Below are positions 16,897-27,200 of a DNA stretch of 64,000 nucleotides, piece after piece. Origin of the DNA: Halomonas sp. 25-S5 (lineage in GTDB: Bacteria > Pseudomonadota > Gammaproteobacteria > Pseudomonadales > Halomonadaceae). The position numbers and the translations under genes are program-made. Below the pieces are notes generated by a model. That model did not search any database. It was not told where the DNA came from and worked only from the letters and a program-made list of their open reading frames with translations. The stretch spans positions 1 through 64,000 of the forward strand of contig NZ_JARANV010000011.1 in NCBI RefSeq assembly GCF_029889845.1, written 5' to 3'. Every line of letters begins with the position of its first letter. Position 1 is the stretch's first letter.

Positions 16897-17625
16897 TCAC
16901 TGGTTTTCAAAGTAGGTCTGCAGCTCACCGCGCACCACCAGGTCGAAGCGGTAGGCCAGGCAGTCCATGGGGTTGCTGCGGGCCATGTCCAGGCGACCGA
17001 TCATGGTCTCGACGGCGTCGGGATCCTTGAGGGTATGGACGATGGGGCACAGCGGGATCAGCGGATCGCCCTCGAAGTACATCTGGGTGATCAGGCGGGT
17101 GGAGATCGACGGGCCCATCACCGAAACGTGGATGTGGGAGGGGCGCCAGCTGTTCATGTCGTTGGGCCAGGGATAGGGGCCCGGCTTGATGGTGCGGAAG
17201 CGATACCAGCCCGCCTCGTCGGTCAGGCAGCGGCCCACACCGCCGAAGTTGGGGTCCAGCGGGGCCAGGTAGTTGTCGTTCTTGTGCCGATAGCGGCCGC
17301 CGGCGTTGGCCTGCCACATCTCCACCAGGGTATGCGGCACCGGCTTGCCGAACTGGTCGACCACGCGGCCGAACATGACGATGCGCTCGCCCACCGGCAG
17401 GCCCTGGCTCTGATCTTGGCGAAAGTTGAGCAACAGGTCGTTGTCGTGGGGGCCCATGCCCAGGTGCCGGAAGTCCGGACCGGAGAGCTCCGAGACGCTG
17501 GGCTTCTGCATGCTGACCAGCGCCTGCTGCGGCGAGCGGGCCACGGAGGTCTTGTAGCCGGGCGCATAGGCCGGCGGGTGCCAGTTGCGGTCGCGCTCCA
17601 CGAAGCGCTTGTTGTCGTCCTGCAT
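16897..17625 (-). CDS. pcaH: Protocatechuate 3,4-dioxygenase beta subunit
   Basis: The 242-residue catalytic subunit shows the four ferric-iron ligands expected in the family: tyrosine in GGRYRHKND, tyrosine in [12 protein letters not shown], and the two histidines of [10 protein letters not shown]. It catalyses intradiol ring cleavage of protocatechuate. It is the first gene of pcaHG; 80 nt upstream lies a perfect PcaQ-type palindrome. Its expected activator gene, pcaQ, lies on the same strand but 19 kb away on the far side of the BREX block. Confidence 0.95.
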   Translation of the reverse strand: MQDDNKRFVERDRNWHPPAYAPGYKTSVARSPQQALVSMQKPSVSELSGPDFRHLGMGPHDNDLLLNFRQDQSQGLPVGERIVMFGRVVDQFGKPVPHTLVEMWQANAGGRYRHKNDNYLAPLDPNFGGVGRCLTDEAGWYRFRTIKPGPYPWPNDMNSWRPSHIHVSVMGPSISTRLITQMYFEGDPLIPLCPIVHTLKDPDAVETMIGRLDMARSNPMDCLAYRFDLVVRGELQTYFENQ

Positions 17626-17658
17626 ATCGATCGTCTCCAGGGGTTGTGGATCCCGATC

Positions 17659-17728
17659 AGTGTGGCGGCTTGTCGCAGGTCTGCCAATTGACGTCTCCAG
17701 GACCTCACATAACCTATAGGTTATGTGA
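17659..17728 (-). promoter_or_regulatory. pcaHG promoter with PcaQ-type operator
   Basis: A perfect 24-bp palindrome (17705-17728) contains ATAACC-N4-GGTTAT, essentially the ATAACC-N4-GGTTAA motif described for PcaQ in Sinorhizobium. On the minus strand a possible -35 TTGGCA (17682-17687) and a weak -10 CACACT (17659-17664) with 17-nt spacing follow downstream, placing the operator just upstream of -35 as for a LysR activator. The palindrome is certain; the promoter elements are tentative. Confidence 0.75.
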
Positions 17729-17772
17729 AAATCACAAGCGTGATAAATTGATAACCGTGGAGTCCCGGATGA

Positions 17773-19824
17773 TCAGTGCAATTTTATAAAGGTCACCTCG
17801 AAGGCCTTGCTGGACCGAAACTTCTGCAGCCTGTTGGCAAATGCGAAAGCTTCATTCATTTCGTAGTGCTGGAAGATGTCCAGCCCTCGATCCAGTGAAA
17901 TCTTCCAGCCGTGGTCTGTCACGATATGACGGGCATGAATGGTCCCGCTTTCGTCAAACTCCCAGGTGAAGTCGATGCCCACGGTGCGAGCGGATTCCTG
18001 GATTTTTTCAAAGCTCTCGTCTTGTAGATCACCCTTGAACTCGTCCCGGACGGTGACCAGGTGAACCGCCACTTCATCTTCCTCGGCCTTGTTCTTCACG
18101 ATGGCCTCGAGAAACTCCATGAAATTGCGGATCTGGTAGAAAAGCCGGATGTAGGGATCTGTAACGGTGATCTTGCTGGCTCCTTTCAGGTATGCGCCAA
18201 ACAAGCCGTCGAATGAGATGCCTTTTTGATTCTCCTGGAAGGTCAGGTGCTTTTCCTCCAGCACTGGTTCAGAGGCGCGGGGCTCTTTGGGCTCGCCACC
18301 TTTAACGTCTGCTGCTGGCTCGGGCTCTAATCCCCCGTCATCAGGAGTAGACACCGTCTGGTGGTAGTAACCCGGGTACTCTTCTTCCTCAAGTGTGGTG
18401 ACCAGCGTTTCCTGGCCTTCCTGGTCCTGATAGGAAAATCGGACTTCGCCGTAGGTGGTATCAATCCGCTGCAACTGGTCCTTGACCCGTTTGCGCCCCT
18501 CGATGGCAAAGCGCAGCACTTCTTCAACCTCACCCCTGGTTGCTCCGCCCTGGGGGAACAGGATCTTCATCAAGCCGGAAAAGGTCTTGTTGATACCGTC
18601 CCGGTCACGGGTCGAGATATCCGAAGAAAGGGTAAAGTGCTCCTTATACTGGTCGGAATAATCGTAGTTCCGCATCGAGCGCAGGATTTCCGCAAGGTAG
18701 TCCACCACGAAGCCATAGCCGTCGGAGAACATTTCGCCACGGATGATATCGACCTCCCACCCGGGTATGTAGAAATGGATCCGGTCCAGAAAGGCAGAAT
18801 CGTAGAACTTGTCCGGCAGCTCATCGAACAGGTCCGAATGCTTCAGCATGTAAGGCACGGTATGCCGGGTGTTCCCCACGAACACCATGGACGCCTCGGC
18901 GCCCAGTGTTTCCACGCCCCGGGAGAAGGACTTGTTAGCCATGTAGTTCTTCATGATGTCGACCAGTGCTTTATCGACGCGTTTCTGCTTGCCGGCGAAC
19001 TCGTCGAAGGCCACGCAATCCCAGTAGCCCACCAGGCCGATTTTGCCGCTGGAGTTGTTCACAAACAGCTTGGGTACAGTGACCTCACCACCAGAAACCA
19101 GGATCCCATGGGGCGAGAATTCGGAGTAAACGTGGGATTTACCCGTCCCCTTGGGGCCAAGTTCGATAAGGTTGTAGTTCCGTTCGCAGAACGGAATCAA
19201 ACGGACCAGCTGGGTCAGCTTGCTGCGCCGTCCGAACATCTCCGGGTTAAAGCCGATGCTCTGTATCAGCAGGTCAATCCACTCATCGGTGCTGAACTGC
19301 TGACGCGCGGCAACGTAGGCGTCGTAGTCGAAGTGAGATAGCTGAATCGGTTTGAGGGTGGACAGAATCCAGGGGCTGACGTTCTGGTCTTCAGAAAATA
19401 CGTATTCGATGTCCGCAATGCACCAGACGCCGCTTACCAGCAGTTTGGGGTGGGCCTTCACGGTCCCAGAATCCACCAACACTTTCTTGATTCCCAGGTT
19501 GGAAAACTGCGCCTCGTAGGCATCCGTCTTCTCATTCAGGGCCACGCTGATCTTATCGATGACCTTGTAGCGCCCCTTTTCCTTGATATTCGAGCGCACC
19601 AGTCCGGCCTCGTTGCGGTGGACATAGTGCTTGGCCAGAATCTCCTTGACCGTTTCAATCCCGGTCTGAATCGTGGCCTCGTCGTTGGTGGCGCAGTATT
19701 GGCCGAGCAGGTACTCCAGCACGTATGAGGGGACGATGGCGTTGCCCTTGACCGTTTTCACCAGGTCTTTGCGCACCACCAGCCCTGGGAAGTGTTCGTT
19801 GATCTTTTGGTCAAGCGTACTCAT
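17773..19824 (-). CDS. brxL: BREX protein BrxL (Lon-like AAA+ factor)
   Basis: The 683-residue protein has a Walker A motif, ELGPKGTGKSHVYSEF (about residue 225), a Walker B region near YWDCVAFDEFAG and a VFVGNTRHTVPY sensor-like segment. The BrxL family has Lon-related architecture and forms DNA-binding ring assemblies in BREX type 1. The C-terminal 130 residues (GISFDGLFGAYLKGASKITV onward) fit a PLD-like MIT-C module seen in longer BrxL versions. An acidic Pro/Glu-rich linker precedes it (about 480-530). It is the last gene of the BREX operon, 12 nt after pglZ, and ends just before the pcaH promoter region. Confidence 0.92.
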   Translation of the reverse strand: MSTLDQKINEHFPGLVVRKDLVKTVKGNAIVPSYVLEYLLGQYCATNDEATIQTGIETVKEILAKHYVHRNEAGLVRSNIKEKGRYKVIDKISVALNEKTDAYEAQFSNLGIKKVLVDSGTVKAHPKLLVSGVWCIADIEYVFSEDQNVSPWILSTLKPIQLSHFDYDAYVAARQQFSTDEWIDLLIQSIGFNPEMFGRRSKLTQLVRLIPFCERNYNLIELGPKGTGKSHVYSEFSPHGILVSGGEVTVPKLFVNNSSGKIGLVGYWDCVAFDEFAGKQKRVDKALVDIMKNYMANKSFSRGVETLGAEASMVFVGNTRHTVPYMLKHSDLFDELPDKFYDSAFLDRIHFYIPGWEVDIIRGEMFSDGYGFVVDYLAEILRSMRNYDYSDQYKEHFTLSSDISTRDRDGINKTFSGLMKILFPQGGATRGEVEEVLRFAIEGRKRVKDQLQRIDTTYGEVRFSYQDQEGQETLVTTLEEEEYPGYYHQTVSTPDDGGLEPEPAADVKGGEPKEPRASEPVLEEKHLTFQENQKGISFDGLFGAYLKGASKITVTDPYIRLFYQIRNFMEFLEAIVKNKAEEDEVAVHLVTVRDEFKGDLQDESFEKIQESARTVGIDFTWEFDESGTIHARHIVTDHGWKISLDRGLDIFQHYEMNEAFAFANRLQKFRSSKAFEVTFIKLH

Positions 19825-19836
19825 TGGCTATAACCC

Positions 19837-22335
19837 TCAGAAATCAAAATCGCTGGTAAAGGACCGCCGCATCAAATACCTGAGCGACTTGTATTCCTTG
19901 TAGTGGGAGGTACCGGCGTGCTGTTCTTCCAGCCGCAGGAAAACCTCTTGGCCGTTGGCCTCGTCCGCTTTGCGGCTCAGCACGAAGCGCACCTGAAGCT
20001 CCCGCTCGCGGGGGTTATCCGAGGTCAGGTCAAACGACAGGTCGTGACTGTCCGAAATCAACTCCCCTGACTGGGTATAAATCCCAGCCCGCAGGTGGCG
20101 AGGCTGTACTTTCTCGGTAACCGGCCCGGACTGATACAAGGTGACGGCCAGTTGGCCGGAAGTGATCACCGAGCTGGCCCCACGCAGGATGTCCACCTTA
20201 ACGGCGCTGACATCACTCTGGCGCTTCTTGTTGACCTTCAGGACCGGAATCACAACCTCCTGAAGGGATGCGCCGCCATGCACAAAGCGGCTGCCAGAGC
20301 CTTTAAGGCGCAGCCGGTTGATGGACTTGGGAATCTGCACTTCCATATCGCCATCCAGCCCAAGCTGCTCGGACGAGAAGTGATGGAACGCCGGAGAGGC
20401 GGACAGCCCCTTACCCAGCACGAACCGACGGTCCCGGTAGCGAATATCATCGCCAAAAACGGCATCGCCCAGGAAATCACTCTCATCCAGCTCACGGTTC
20501 TGGTAAATAAAGCCATGGTCAGCGGTGATCAGCAGGTTATTGGCGTTGGCCGCCGTGAGCTTCTTGATCAGACGAATCAGGTCATCCAGGGTTTGTTCTG
20601 CGGCTTCAAAAGCCTGCCCCTCTGAATGCATCTTGTCACCGGTGTGATCAATGCGGTTGTGGTAGATGTACACCACATCGTTACCCTTGAGCAGCTCCCG
20701 GCTGTCGTCCCGGTTGAGCTGCATAAAATCCTCCGCCTTAACGGCCTGGCCCCGCCCATCCAGGGCGGCCTGCAGGATTTTAGTACGGTTGACCGTGCCC
20801 TGTGAGCTTTGGCCATCCACCAGTACCGTGCCGGTGTCATTGTCGGCGATCGCCAGGGACTTGTTGGGCAGCAGCGCCGCCATACCGAGCTGGGTATAGC
20901 TGGGAAGGGTCGAGAGCGCCGGTTCGAGCTCCCCGCTGTAGCGATCTTCCTGCCGGATAAGGCCCAGCAGCTCGTCACCTATCTCGTAGCGCATGGCGTC
21001 GGAAATGATCACGCAGATCCGTTTGTCCTTGCGCAGGTACGGGCGAACCCAGTGCTCGAAAAAGGCCTTTTGCTGAACGACCGGATAGGCCTCCCAGCGC
21101 GGCGCGGCATCCACGTGAACCTGGAAGCCGTCGCCCAGCTTGAGCAGATAGTTGTTGGAATACAGGTTCTCCACCTGCTCACTGAGCTCGCCCATTAACG
21201 ATGCCTGGCCGGACATACGCACATGGTAGGTAAACTTGCGGTAGAGCTGGTCCAACTGGAACCAGGAGCGGCTGTATCTCTGAACACCGTCGGAGAGGCT
21301 TTCCATGGTGAGACGAGCCTCACCGAGCATCTGGACAAAACGGGCCGCAAACTCAATGGCTTCATACAGGTGGCGGAACTCCCCGTACCAATGTCCCTGT
21401 CGCCGCTGTCGCACCCACAGTGCCACATCGCCACTGGTGACCGTGCGGCCTACCACCGCCCGCACCAGGTCACTGATAATCTTCTGGTCGATTAGCCGGA
21501 AGTAATCCAGCTCAACCAGTTCCCGGAAGTCCCGCTTACCCAGATCCTGCTCAATGCCCAGCACCTCGGCACACTCGGCAGACAGGGTTTCAAACCCCTG
21601 CTCGAACTGCCGGCTGTCTTTCCAGCGCTTGAGGAACACCAGGGCGTCGCCGGTCAGTTTGACATCGCCATCGGTACCCATGGCGTAGCAGGACTTGAAC
21701 AGCTCGATCACAAAGTCTCGCAGGCTGGGGGCACTGGCCTCGTAGCCGTAGAAACGGGTCAGTTGTTCCCACAGGAAGCTATCCAAGCCGCACCGTTCGA
21801 TCAGCCTGATCCCATCATCGCGCTCTTCCGCCAGTTGCTGCAGCAGGGTTTCCACCACCGAGTCCATACGCGGCTCGCTACCGGCACAGACAGCCAGCAT
21901 CTTCAGGCGCAGCTGGCCGGCAGTGTCGTCCGATTTCAGCAACTTCTTCAAAGCGTCTTTGCGCTTGATCGCCTGGAAAAATTCCGCGTGGGCCTGGGCG
22001 ACCTCGGCGAACTCCAGGCCCAGCTCCAGTTCGGACAGCCAGATAGCCACCTGGTCAGTCCGGAACTCGCCGTGGGCCAACTGCACATCCAGCAACCAGT
22101 TATCCAGATCCTCCGGTTGCGGTCCTTCTTTGTACAGAAGGAACTTCTGGTCGGGTGACTCCCGCAGAACACGATATTTCAGACTGTACTCGTTGTTGGC
22201 GATTTCCAGCTTCTCCACGTGCGGGATGGAAACCGTCTCGAAATCACCGCGCAGCTCTTGCTTGGTGTCGTACCAGAAAATGATCCGGTGCTTATCAAAC
22301 AGTCGCGTCAGAGCCGTTTGAATCTGGCTGCTCAT
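19837..22335 (-). CDS. pglZ: BREX phosphatase-like protein PglZ (type A)
   Basis: The 832-residue protein matches BREX-1 PglZ. The alkaline-phosphatase-like core begins near ICVIISDAMRYEIGDELL (about residue 440-455) and includes LLITADHGFIYQNRE (about 603-617) with metal-binding Asp/His residues. PglZ is required for BREX defence and methylation, though its chemical role is unresolved. The last 130 residues form a beta-rich region. It overlaps the preceding GmrSD-like gene by 4 nt (ATGA), showing that this gene is part of the operon rather than a passenger on the other strand. Confidence 0.93.
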   Translation of the reverse strand: MSSQIQTALTRLFDKHRIIFWYDTKQELRGDFETVSIPHVEKLEIANNEYSLKYRVLRESPDQKFLLYKEGPQPEDLDNWLLDVQLAHGEFRTDQVAIWLSELELGLEFAEVAQAHAEFFQAIKRKDALKKLLKSDDTAGQLRLKMLAVCAGSEPRMDSVVETLLQQLAEERDDGIRLIERCGLDSFLWEQLTRFYGYEASAPSLRDFVIELFKSCYAMGTDGDVKLTGDALVFLKRWKDSRQFEQGFETLSAECAEVLGIEQDLGKRDFRELVELDYFRLIDQKIISDLVRAVVGRTVTSGDVALWVRQRRQGHWYGEFRHLYEAIEFAARFVQMLGEARLTMESLSDGVQRYSRSWFQLDQLYRKFTYHVRMSGQASLMGELSEQVENLYSNNYLLKLGDGFQVHVDAAPRWEAYPVVQQKAFFEHWVRPYLRKDKRICVIISDAMRYEIGDELLGLIRQEDRYSGELEPALSTLPSYTQLGMAALLPNKSLAIADNDTGTVLVDGQSSQGTVNRTKILQAALDGRGQAVKAEDFMQLNRDDSRELLKGNDVVYIYHNRIDHTGDKMHSEGQAFEAAEQTLDDLIRLIKKLTAANANNLLITADHGFIYQNRELDESDFLGDAVFGDDIRYRDRRFVLGKGLSASPAFHHFSSEQLGLDGDMEVQIPKSINRLRLKGSGSRFVHGGASLQEVVIPVLKVNKKRQSDVSAVKVDILRGASSVITSGQLAVTLYQSGPVTEKVQPRHLRAGIYTQSGELISDSHDLSFDLTSDNPRERELQVRFVLSRKADEANGQEVFLRLEEQHAGTSHYKEYKSLRYLMRRSFTSDFDF

Positions 22336-24212
22336 GAGACCACCTCTTCCAGCTCTTCGTCTTCACTGTCAGCCACACTCTCCGCCGCCAACGGCGCGGA
22401 CATGTAAACTCGGGATATCAAGCGCTGTTTTAGGGCTTCTCGCCTTGCCAGATAGAACGCCTTGAATGAAGTAAATTCCAGATCCACATTCTCGATGAGC
22501 AGATCACCAGGGGTCAGGTGCACATTCTGGTCAGAAAGCCATTCCTTCAAAGGGCGGTCTTTCTTCGCAAGGTTTTGCGAATGATTCAATAGGTGAAGAT
22601 TGGGGATCGCATTCCAGTGGACTGGATTACGATAAAACGCCATCAACTGCTCGTCATCCTGCAGGAAGCTAGCTTTATTTAACAATTTCTTGTCAAAGGA
22701 TGCCCTCGGGTGAAGGTGATCAATGTGAAAAACCTCTGAAACGTTCATTTCTGGGAACAGCAAATGCAGTAACGCGCGGCAGCGCCCCTCTCCGTGCTGC
22801 GTTTCCAGCAGTTTATCGAGGGTTTCTTCATCGAAACGCAGATCCTTGTTCGTCGCTTTGTAACGCTCGATGATGGCGGGCAACGGGAAGATATCGTTGG
22901 TGAGGTGTTTTTCCAGAACATCCCTCATGCTGCTTAAAATGGAGTCGGCTTGACCACCGAAGACCCCTTTCAACAGCGCCATGTAAAACCACTGACTGAT
23001 TACCGCACGTTGCTCATGGCATTTCGCAAGATTATTAATTTTCCTGAAGAGTGGCTCTCCTGAAGAGCATTTTTTATACAAGTAGTAACAGATCGGAATA
23101 ACAGCGTTTCTGGAGGTCAGGGACTGCGGCGTAATACCGAACCGCCGCACGAGGCGGAATGTTTCGGTAATACATTCTTTGATCTCGGGCCACTCTTGCT
23201 GGATTCGAGCAACCTGCTCGCCCTTGAAATTTCTCACTTTGAAACGGACATCGGCTTCCGTGAGCATCAAGCAGGTTTTCAACAACCAGTCACGCTCTAT
23301 GTAGAAACCCATCTCCGTGTTCTGATGGATGTGCTGGGTCAAGTCGTCAAGCTCTTTCCGAAAATCTCCATCCCAGTGGGCAACGGCAATCGACATCAGC
23401 AGGTCAGAAAAGTCCAGCTTGGTGCCTCCGCTGTTGGTTCGGATAAATACATCTAAAACATGGTCGATTTGCTGACTGTTCTCATTGAAGTAGTGAATGA
23501 TCCGCTGGGAACGGATCACGTCATAAACTTTCAGCAGTGTTTTTCGGGCAAAGGTATTTGTACTGAGTCCTCGTCGCTCGAGCTCTGGCATTACCACCTC
23601 CAAAAGCACATCATCGCTACTTTCGTGGTGTGGATACCTGAGTATTTCATGCATGCAAAGCCAGTGGTGGGCCGGGGTCTCTGCAGCCAATGAGTCTTTA
23701 TATTGCCGGGCTGTGAGGAATCGGAAGTTGTAATACATCAGCGATTCATCGTCTTCCGATTCCAGTGGTGCTTTTAGTTCCAGATACAGCTTGCGGGGCG
23801 GCAACACCTTGTCGTCGCGAGTGCTAGGCCACCAAACTCTTGGCTTCTTGTACGCATATGTACCGCAAAGCCCAATGTAGAGGGATGTAAGACGCTGCTG
23901 GCCATCGATAACTGCCCTGAAATCCTTATAACTCGCATTGGTTGCAACGTGAGGGTTTTCCTCACTGAAACGCTGGCAGTAGGATTTCAGGAACTCGTAG
24001 AATTTGTAGTCGTTCTTGATGCCATCATCCTTGATCTCCCACATCATGAATGTGTTGATGGGGTAACCCCGCATGATGGAGTCGAACAGCACGCAGATCT
24101 GATGGCTGCTCCAGACGAACTTCCGCTGTATTGCCGGCAACAGATAGTCTCGCTGATTGATGGCATCAATCGCGTCTTTGATAGTAATGGCCTTTTCGTA
24201 CTCACCTGCCAT
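22332..24212 (-). CDS. GmrSD/BrxU-like DUF262-DUF1524 protein embedded in BREX
   Basis: The 626-residue protein has the DUF262 signature AVIDGQQRLTSLYIGL (about residue 104), the nucleotide-binding motif of GmrS/ParB-like proteins. It also has a C-terminal HNH-like DUF1524 region with FHIDHLHPRASF (about 498) and NLHLLNHSQNLAKKDR. This is the layout of type IV restriction enzymes of the GmrSD/BrxU family, which cut phage DNA carrying modified bases. It sits between pglX (20-nt gap) and pglZ (4-nt overlap), a different place from the brxC-pglX position known for brxU in Escherichia fergusonii. GC content is lower than in the pca genes. Nuclease activity is inferred from motifs. Confidence 0.8.
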   Translation of the reverse strand: MAGEYEKAITIKDAIDAINQRDYLLPAIQRKFVWSSHQICVLFDSIMRGYPINTFMMWEIKDDGIKNDYKFYEFLKSYCQRFSEENPHVATNASYKDFRAVIDGQQRLTSLYIGLCGTYAYKKPRVWWPSTRDDKVLPPRKLYLELKAPLESEDDESLMYYNFRFLTARQYKDSLAAETPAHHWLCMHEILRYPHHESSDDVLLEVVMPELERRGLSTNTFARKTLLKVYDVIRSQRIIHYFNENSQQIDHVLDVFIRTNSGGTKLDFSDLLMSIAVAHWDGDFRKELDDLTQHIHQNTEMGFYIERDWLLKTCLMLTEADVRFKVRNFKGEQVARIQQEWPEIKECITETFRLVRRFGITPQSLTSRNAVIPICYYLYKKCSSGEPLFRKINNLAKCHEQRAVISQWFYMALLKGVFGGQADSILSSMRDVLEKHLTNDIFPLPAIIERYKATNKDLRFDEETLDKLLETQHGEGRCRALLHLLFPEMNVSEVFHIDHLHPRASFDKKLLNKASFLQDDEQLMAFYRNPVHWNAIPNLHLLNHSQNLAKKDRPLKEWLSDQNVHLTPGDLLIENVDLEFTSFKAFYLARREALKQRLISRVYMSAPLAAESVADSEDEELEEVVS

Positions 24213-24232
24213 GCCGACAGCTCCTTACTGCT

Positions 24233-27200
24233 TCAGGACAAGCCTGGAATTTTCTTCAAGGCTTCGCCAAATTTCGGATAATTGGCCTTCACCCCGTCAT
24301 CGAGATCGATTTCCACCTGTTCGGTAGCCAGGGGATAAAGTACATCCCGCTCGTAGTCATCCAACTCGGCTAGGATTTTGTTGATCTTCTCGATCTCTTT
24401 CAGGGCCTTGGTCTTCTCGCCAGGAGAGGCCCCGGCGCTGATGCTGACTGCTTCCAGATGGTTCTTCCGGGCTTGCAGCTTTTCATCTTTGAAATCGCGC
24501 AAATACTCCAGCACCGTGCCTACGGTGTGAGGCTGGTAGCGGTGCATGTAGATCAGCGCGCTGAATGAGCCCTTGGGAGAGGAGAACAGCCAGTAGATGG
24601 GCCGTTTCTTGTAACGGCGCACGTGGTCGTTGTAGAAGTCCTTCAGGAAGTACTTGCGGATGTCCTTTCCTAGTGCCTGCTCGACAAAGCGGAGGTTTTC
24701 CTCATAGTGTGCTTCGCCAAAGGCGATGCGCAGAAATTCACGGAAGCGCTCGGTGATGTCATCGGTGAACCAGTCACCGTCGAGCATGGGAATGACATTG
24801 TCATCGTCCGCCGGAAAGCTCGGCTCCGGGATTTGCTTCAAGTAATCCTCAACAGTTTCGCCCTGGTTGGCCAGGATCAGCCCCGGTTTGTCCAGCGCGT
24901 AGCGGCCGAACATACAGCCAACGGCGTAGGAGACCAGCTCGCGCATGGTGTCAGCCAGAAGAAGTGACTCCAGCTCGTCCTCACTTTTGTTGTTGCCGTA
25001 GCGGTAGTGAGGGTTGCAGGTCAGAGTGATATCCTCCAGCGGTACATCTGGGGCCAGCTCATCCTGCAGACTATAAGCGTCGATAAAGATGCGGTTATTA
25101 TCTTCCTCTAACCGTCGCATTTCCTGTGCCATCTCTCGCCAGTAGGCGCGGAGGTTCTGATAGGAGGCGTCTAGACTTGGCTGACGGTAGTTAGGATTCA
25201 ACAAAGGCAATCTCGTGAAATCCCAAGAGGTTTCGTATGCGTCCCAGTCGCTTCTGGCAATATCAATGCACTGTCCGCAGATTTCAATGATGTTTTGCGA
25301 TTGGTTACCCAAAGGAGGCACCACGAGCATATCAAAGTAGCCTGAGAGAAGATTAACCGTAGGACTGAGCGCAGCGAGTTCCTTGGGAGCCAGATTACTA
25401 TTCGAAAAGGCCAATGACTCTCTCAGATCTTTGGGGCTATCTGAATAGACGCAAAGACTTGCACTTTCGAATATCGCTCCCTCTGGATAGTAGCGGAACG
25501 AGCCTGCCGGACTAGAGATTCGCGTCCACGCAAAACATTCTCTAAAGTAGAACTCACGTGATGGCAGCTTGTTGCCCGACCGCGCTAGCCGTTCAAAACC
25601 TTGCCTGTCATAGGTGATCACATGCTGAAGATTGCCATACCACTTCCGATACGGGCCGCCTTTGATAAGTGGCGCCCACCGAGCTCCTGATGACCAAAAT
25701 TCCTCAGCGGACTGCGCTCCGGATTTCGACGATGCAAGGGGAACTTCCCAGAACTGCCTAATAAAAAGTTCATTATTTCCCGTGTTTAATCCATCTCTTG
25801 AGATGACCTTATCCTTTATCGGCGTCCCATCCTCGAAAAGACTGAAAAGGAGGGGTGACACCCAGTATGCGACAGGAGCACTCGAAATTTTGTTGAAGTC
25901 ATTTGAGGAAGCCGTGAAACGAAAAATAGAATTTTCGTTATTGGAAGCATCAATCAGGGCATCTCGTTTTACCTGTTCGTTCCCACCTTCTACTAGGCGG
26001 ATATAGGTGCCTCGTGACCTTAGTCGCCTTTTGTGCTCGAATACAAAAGCTGCTGTTGAAACAACAGCTCCGCCGATCGAGTCAAAGGCCCGCTCACCAA
26101 GATGTGCCATTGTCACAATATGATTTTCGAGCAGTAGCTCACGCCGAAGCTTTTCGAACGTTGATAAGAACATCCAGCCATGCATAGTGATCATAGAGAA
26201 AAAGCCAGCGGGAATTGACAACTGCCCGCACCTCTCAATGAACATCGCATACAAATCTGCTCTGCTCTTTGGGTATTGTTTCTGAGTCCAAGATGACAGC
26301 GCTTCATTTGCGCCACCACGACCCATATAAGGAGGATTCGCCACTACCACATGATATTTCGGCGATAACGCCTCAACCATGCGTAGCACCTCCATTAGCC
26401 GCTCGTACAAAACTTTCAGCAGCATATCAGAGCCGAAATCTCGCGCTTCCAGCGCCCGCAGAATCACGGCCGGTTCGCGTAACTTCGGCACGATCAATGA
26501 GCCGAAGTTTCTCGCTTGCTCAAACTGACTCAGCGTCTCACGCAGTTCGTCCGTAAAAAGATCCTTACCCACCAAAGTTGATACATCCTGCATCTCGGTT
26601 TCGGTAAAAGTCACGTTTTCCAGGACGACAACATTCGGCTGCACCGGTTTTCGAAAGAATCGGCGCTGCTTGGCTCGGGCCTTCATGGTCAGCGCAAAGG
26701 CAGCCAGCTCGCCGGCACGCTCGTCGATCTCGATGCCATGGAGGTTCTGTGTCAGAATCTTTTCCGGGATTTCGGACGGCTCGTGGCCTTCCTCCTCATA
26801 AATGGCATACAGCAGATCGAAGGCATAAGTCAGCATGTGCCCCGATCCACAGGCTGGATCGCAGATCTTGATTTCTTCCGGGCTGCTGATACGCAGAAAA
26901 TCCGTCTCAGGCTCTTCCGGCTTAATGTAGTAATCCATCTGCTTAATCAAGCCAGAATCAGGACGGTTGAGCATCCAGAGGCGGCCTAGTGAGTTCTCCA
27001 CCAGATAACGCACAATCCAGTGCGGCGTGAACAGCTGGGTCGCCGCCGGGATATTCTCAGGAGTAACCTTCTTGTTTTTCTTAAGATCAGCGAATACCTG
27101 GTCTTTCTTCTCGGAGATATAGAACTGATACAGCCAGCCAATAACCTCGACATCTTCACAGGCATCCGGCGTCATGGCCTCGCGGGTATAGGCCAGGATC

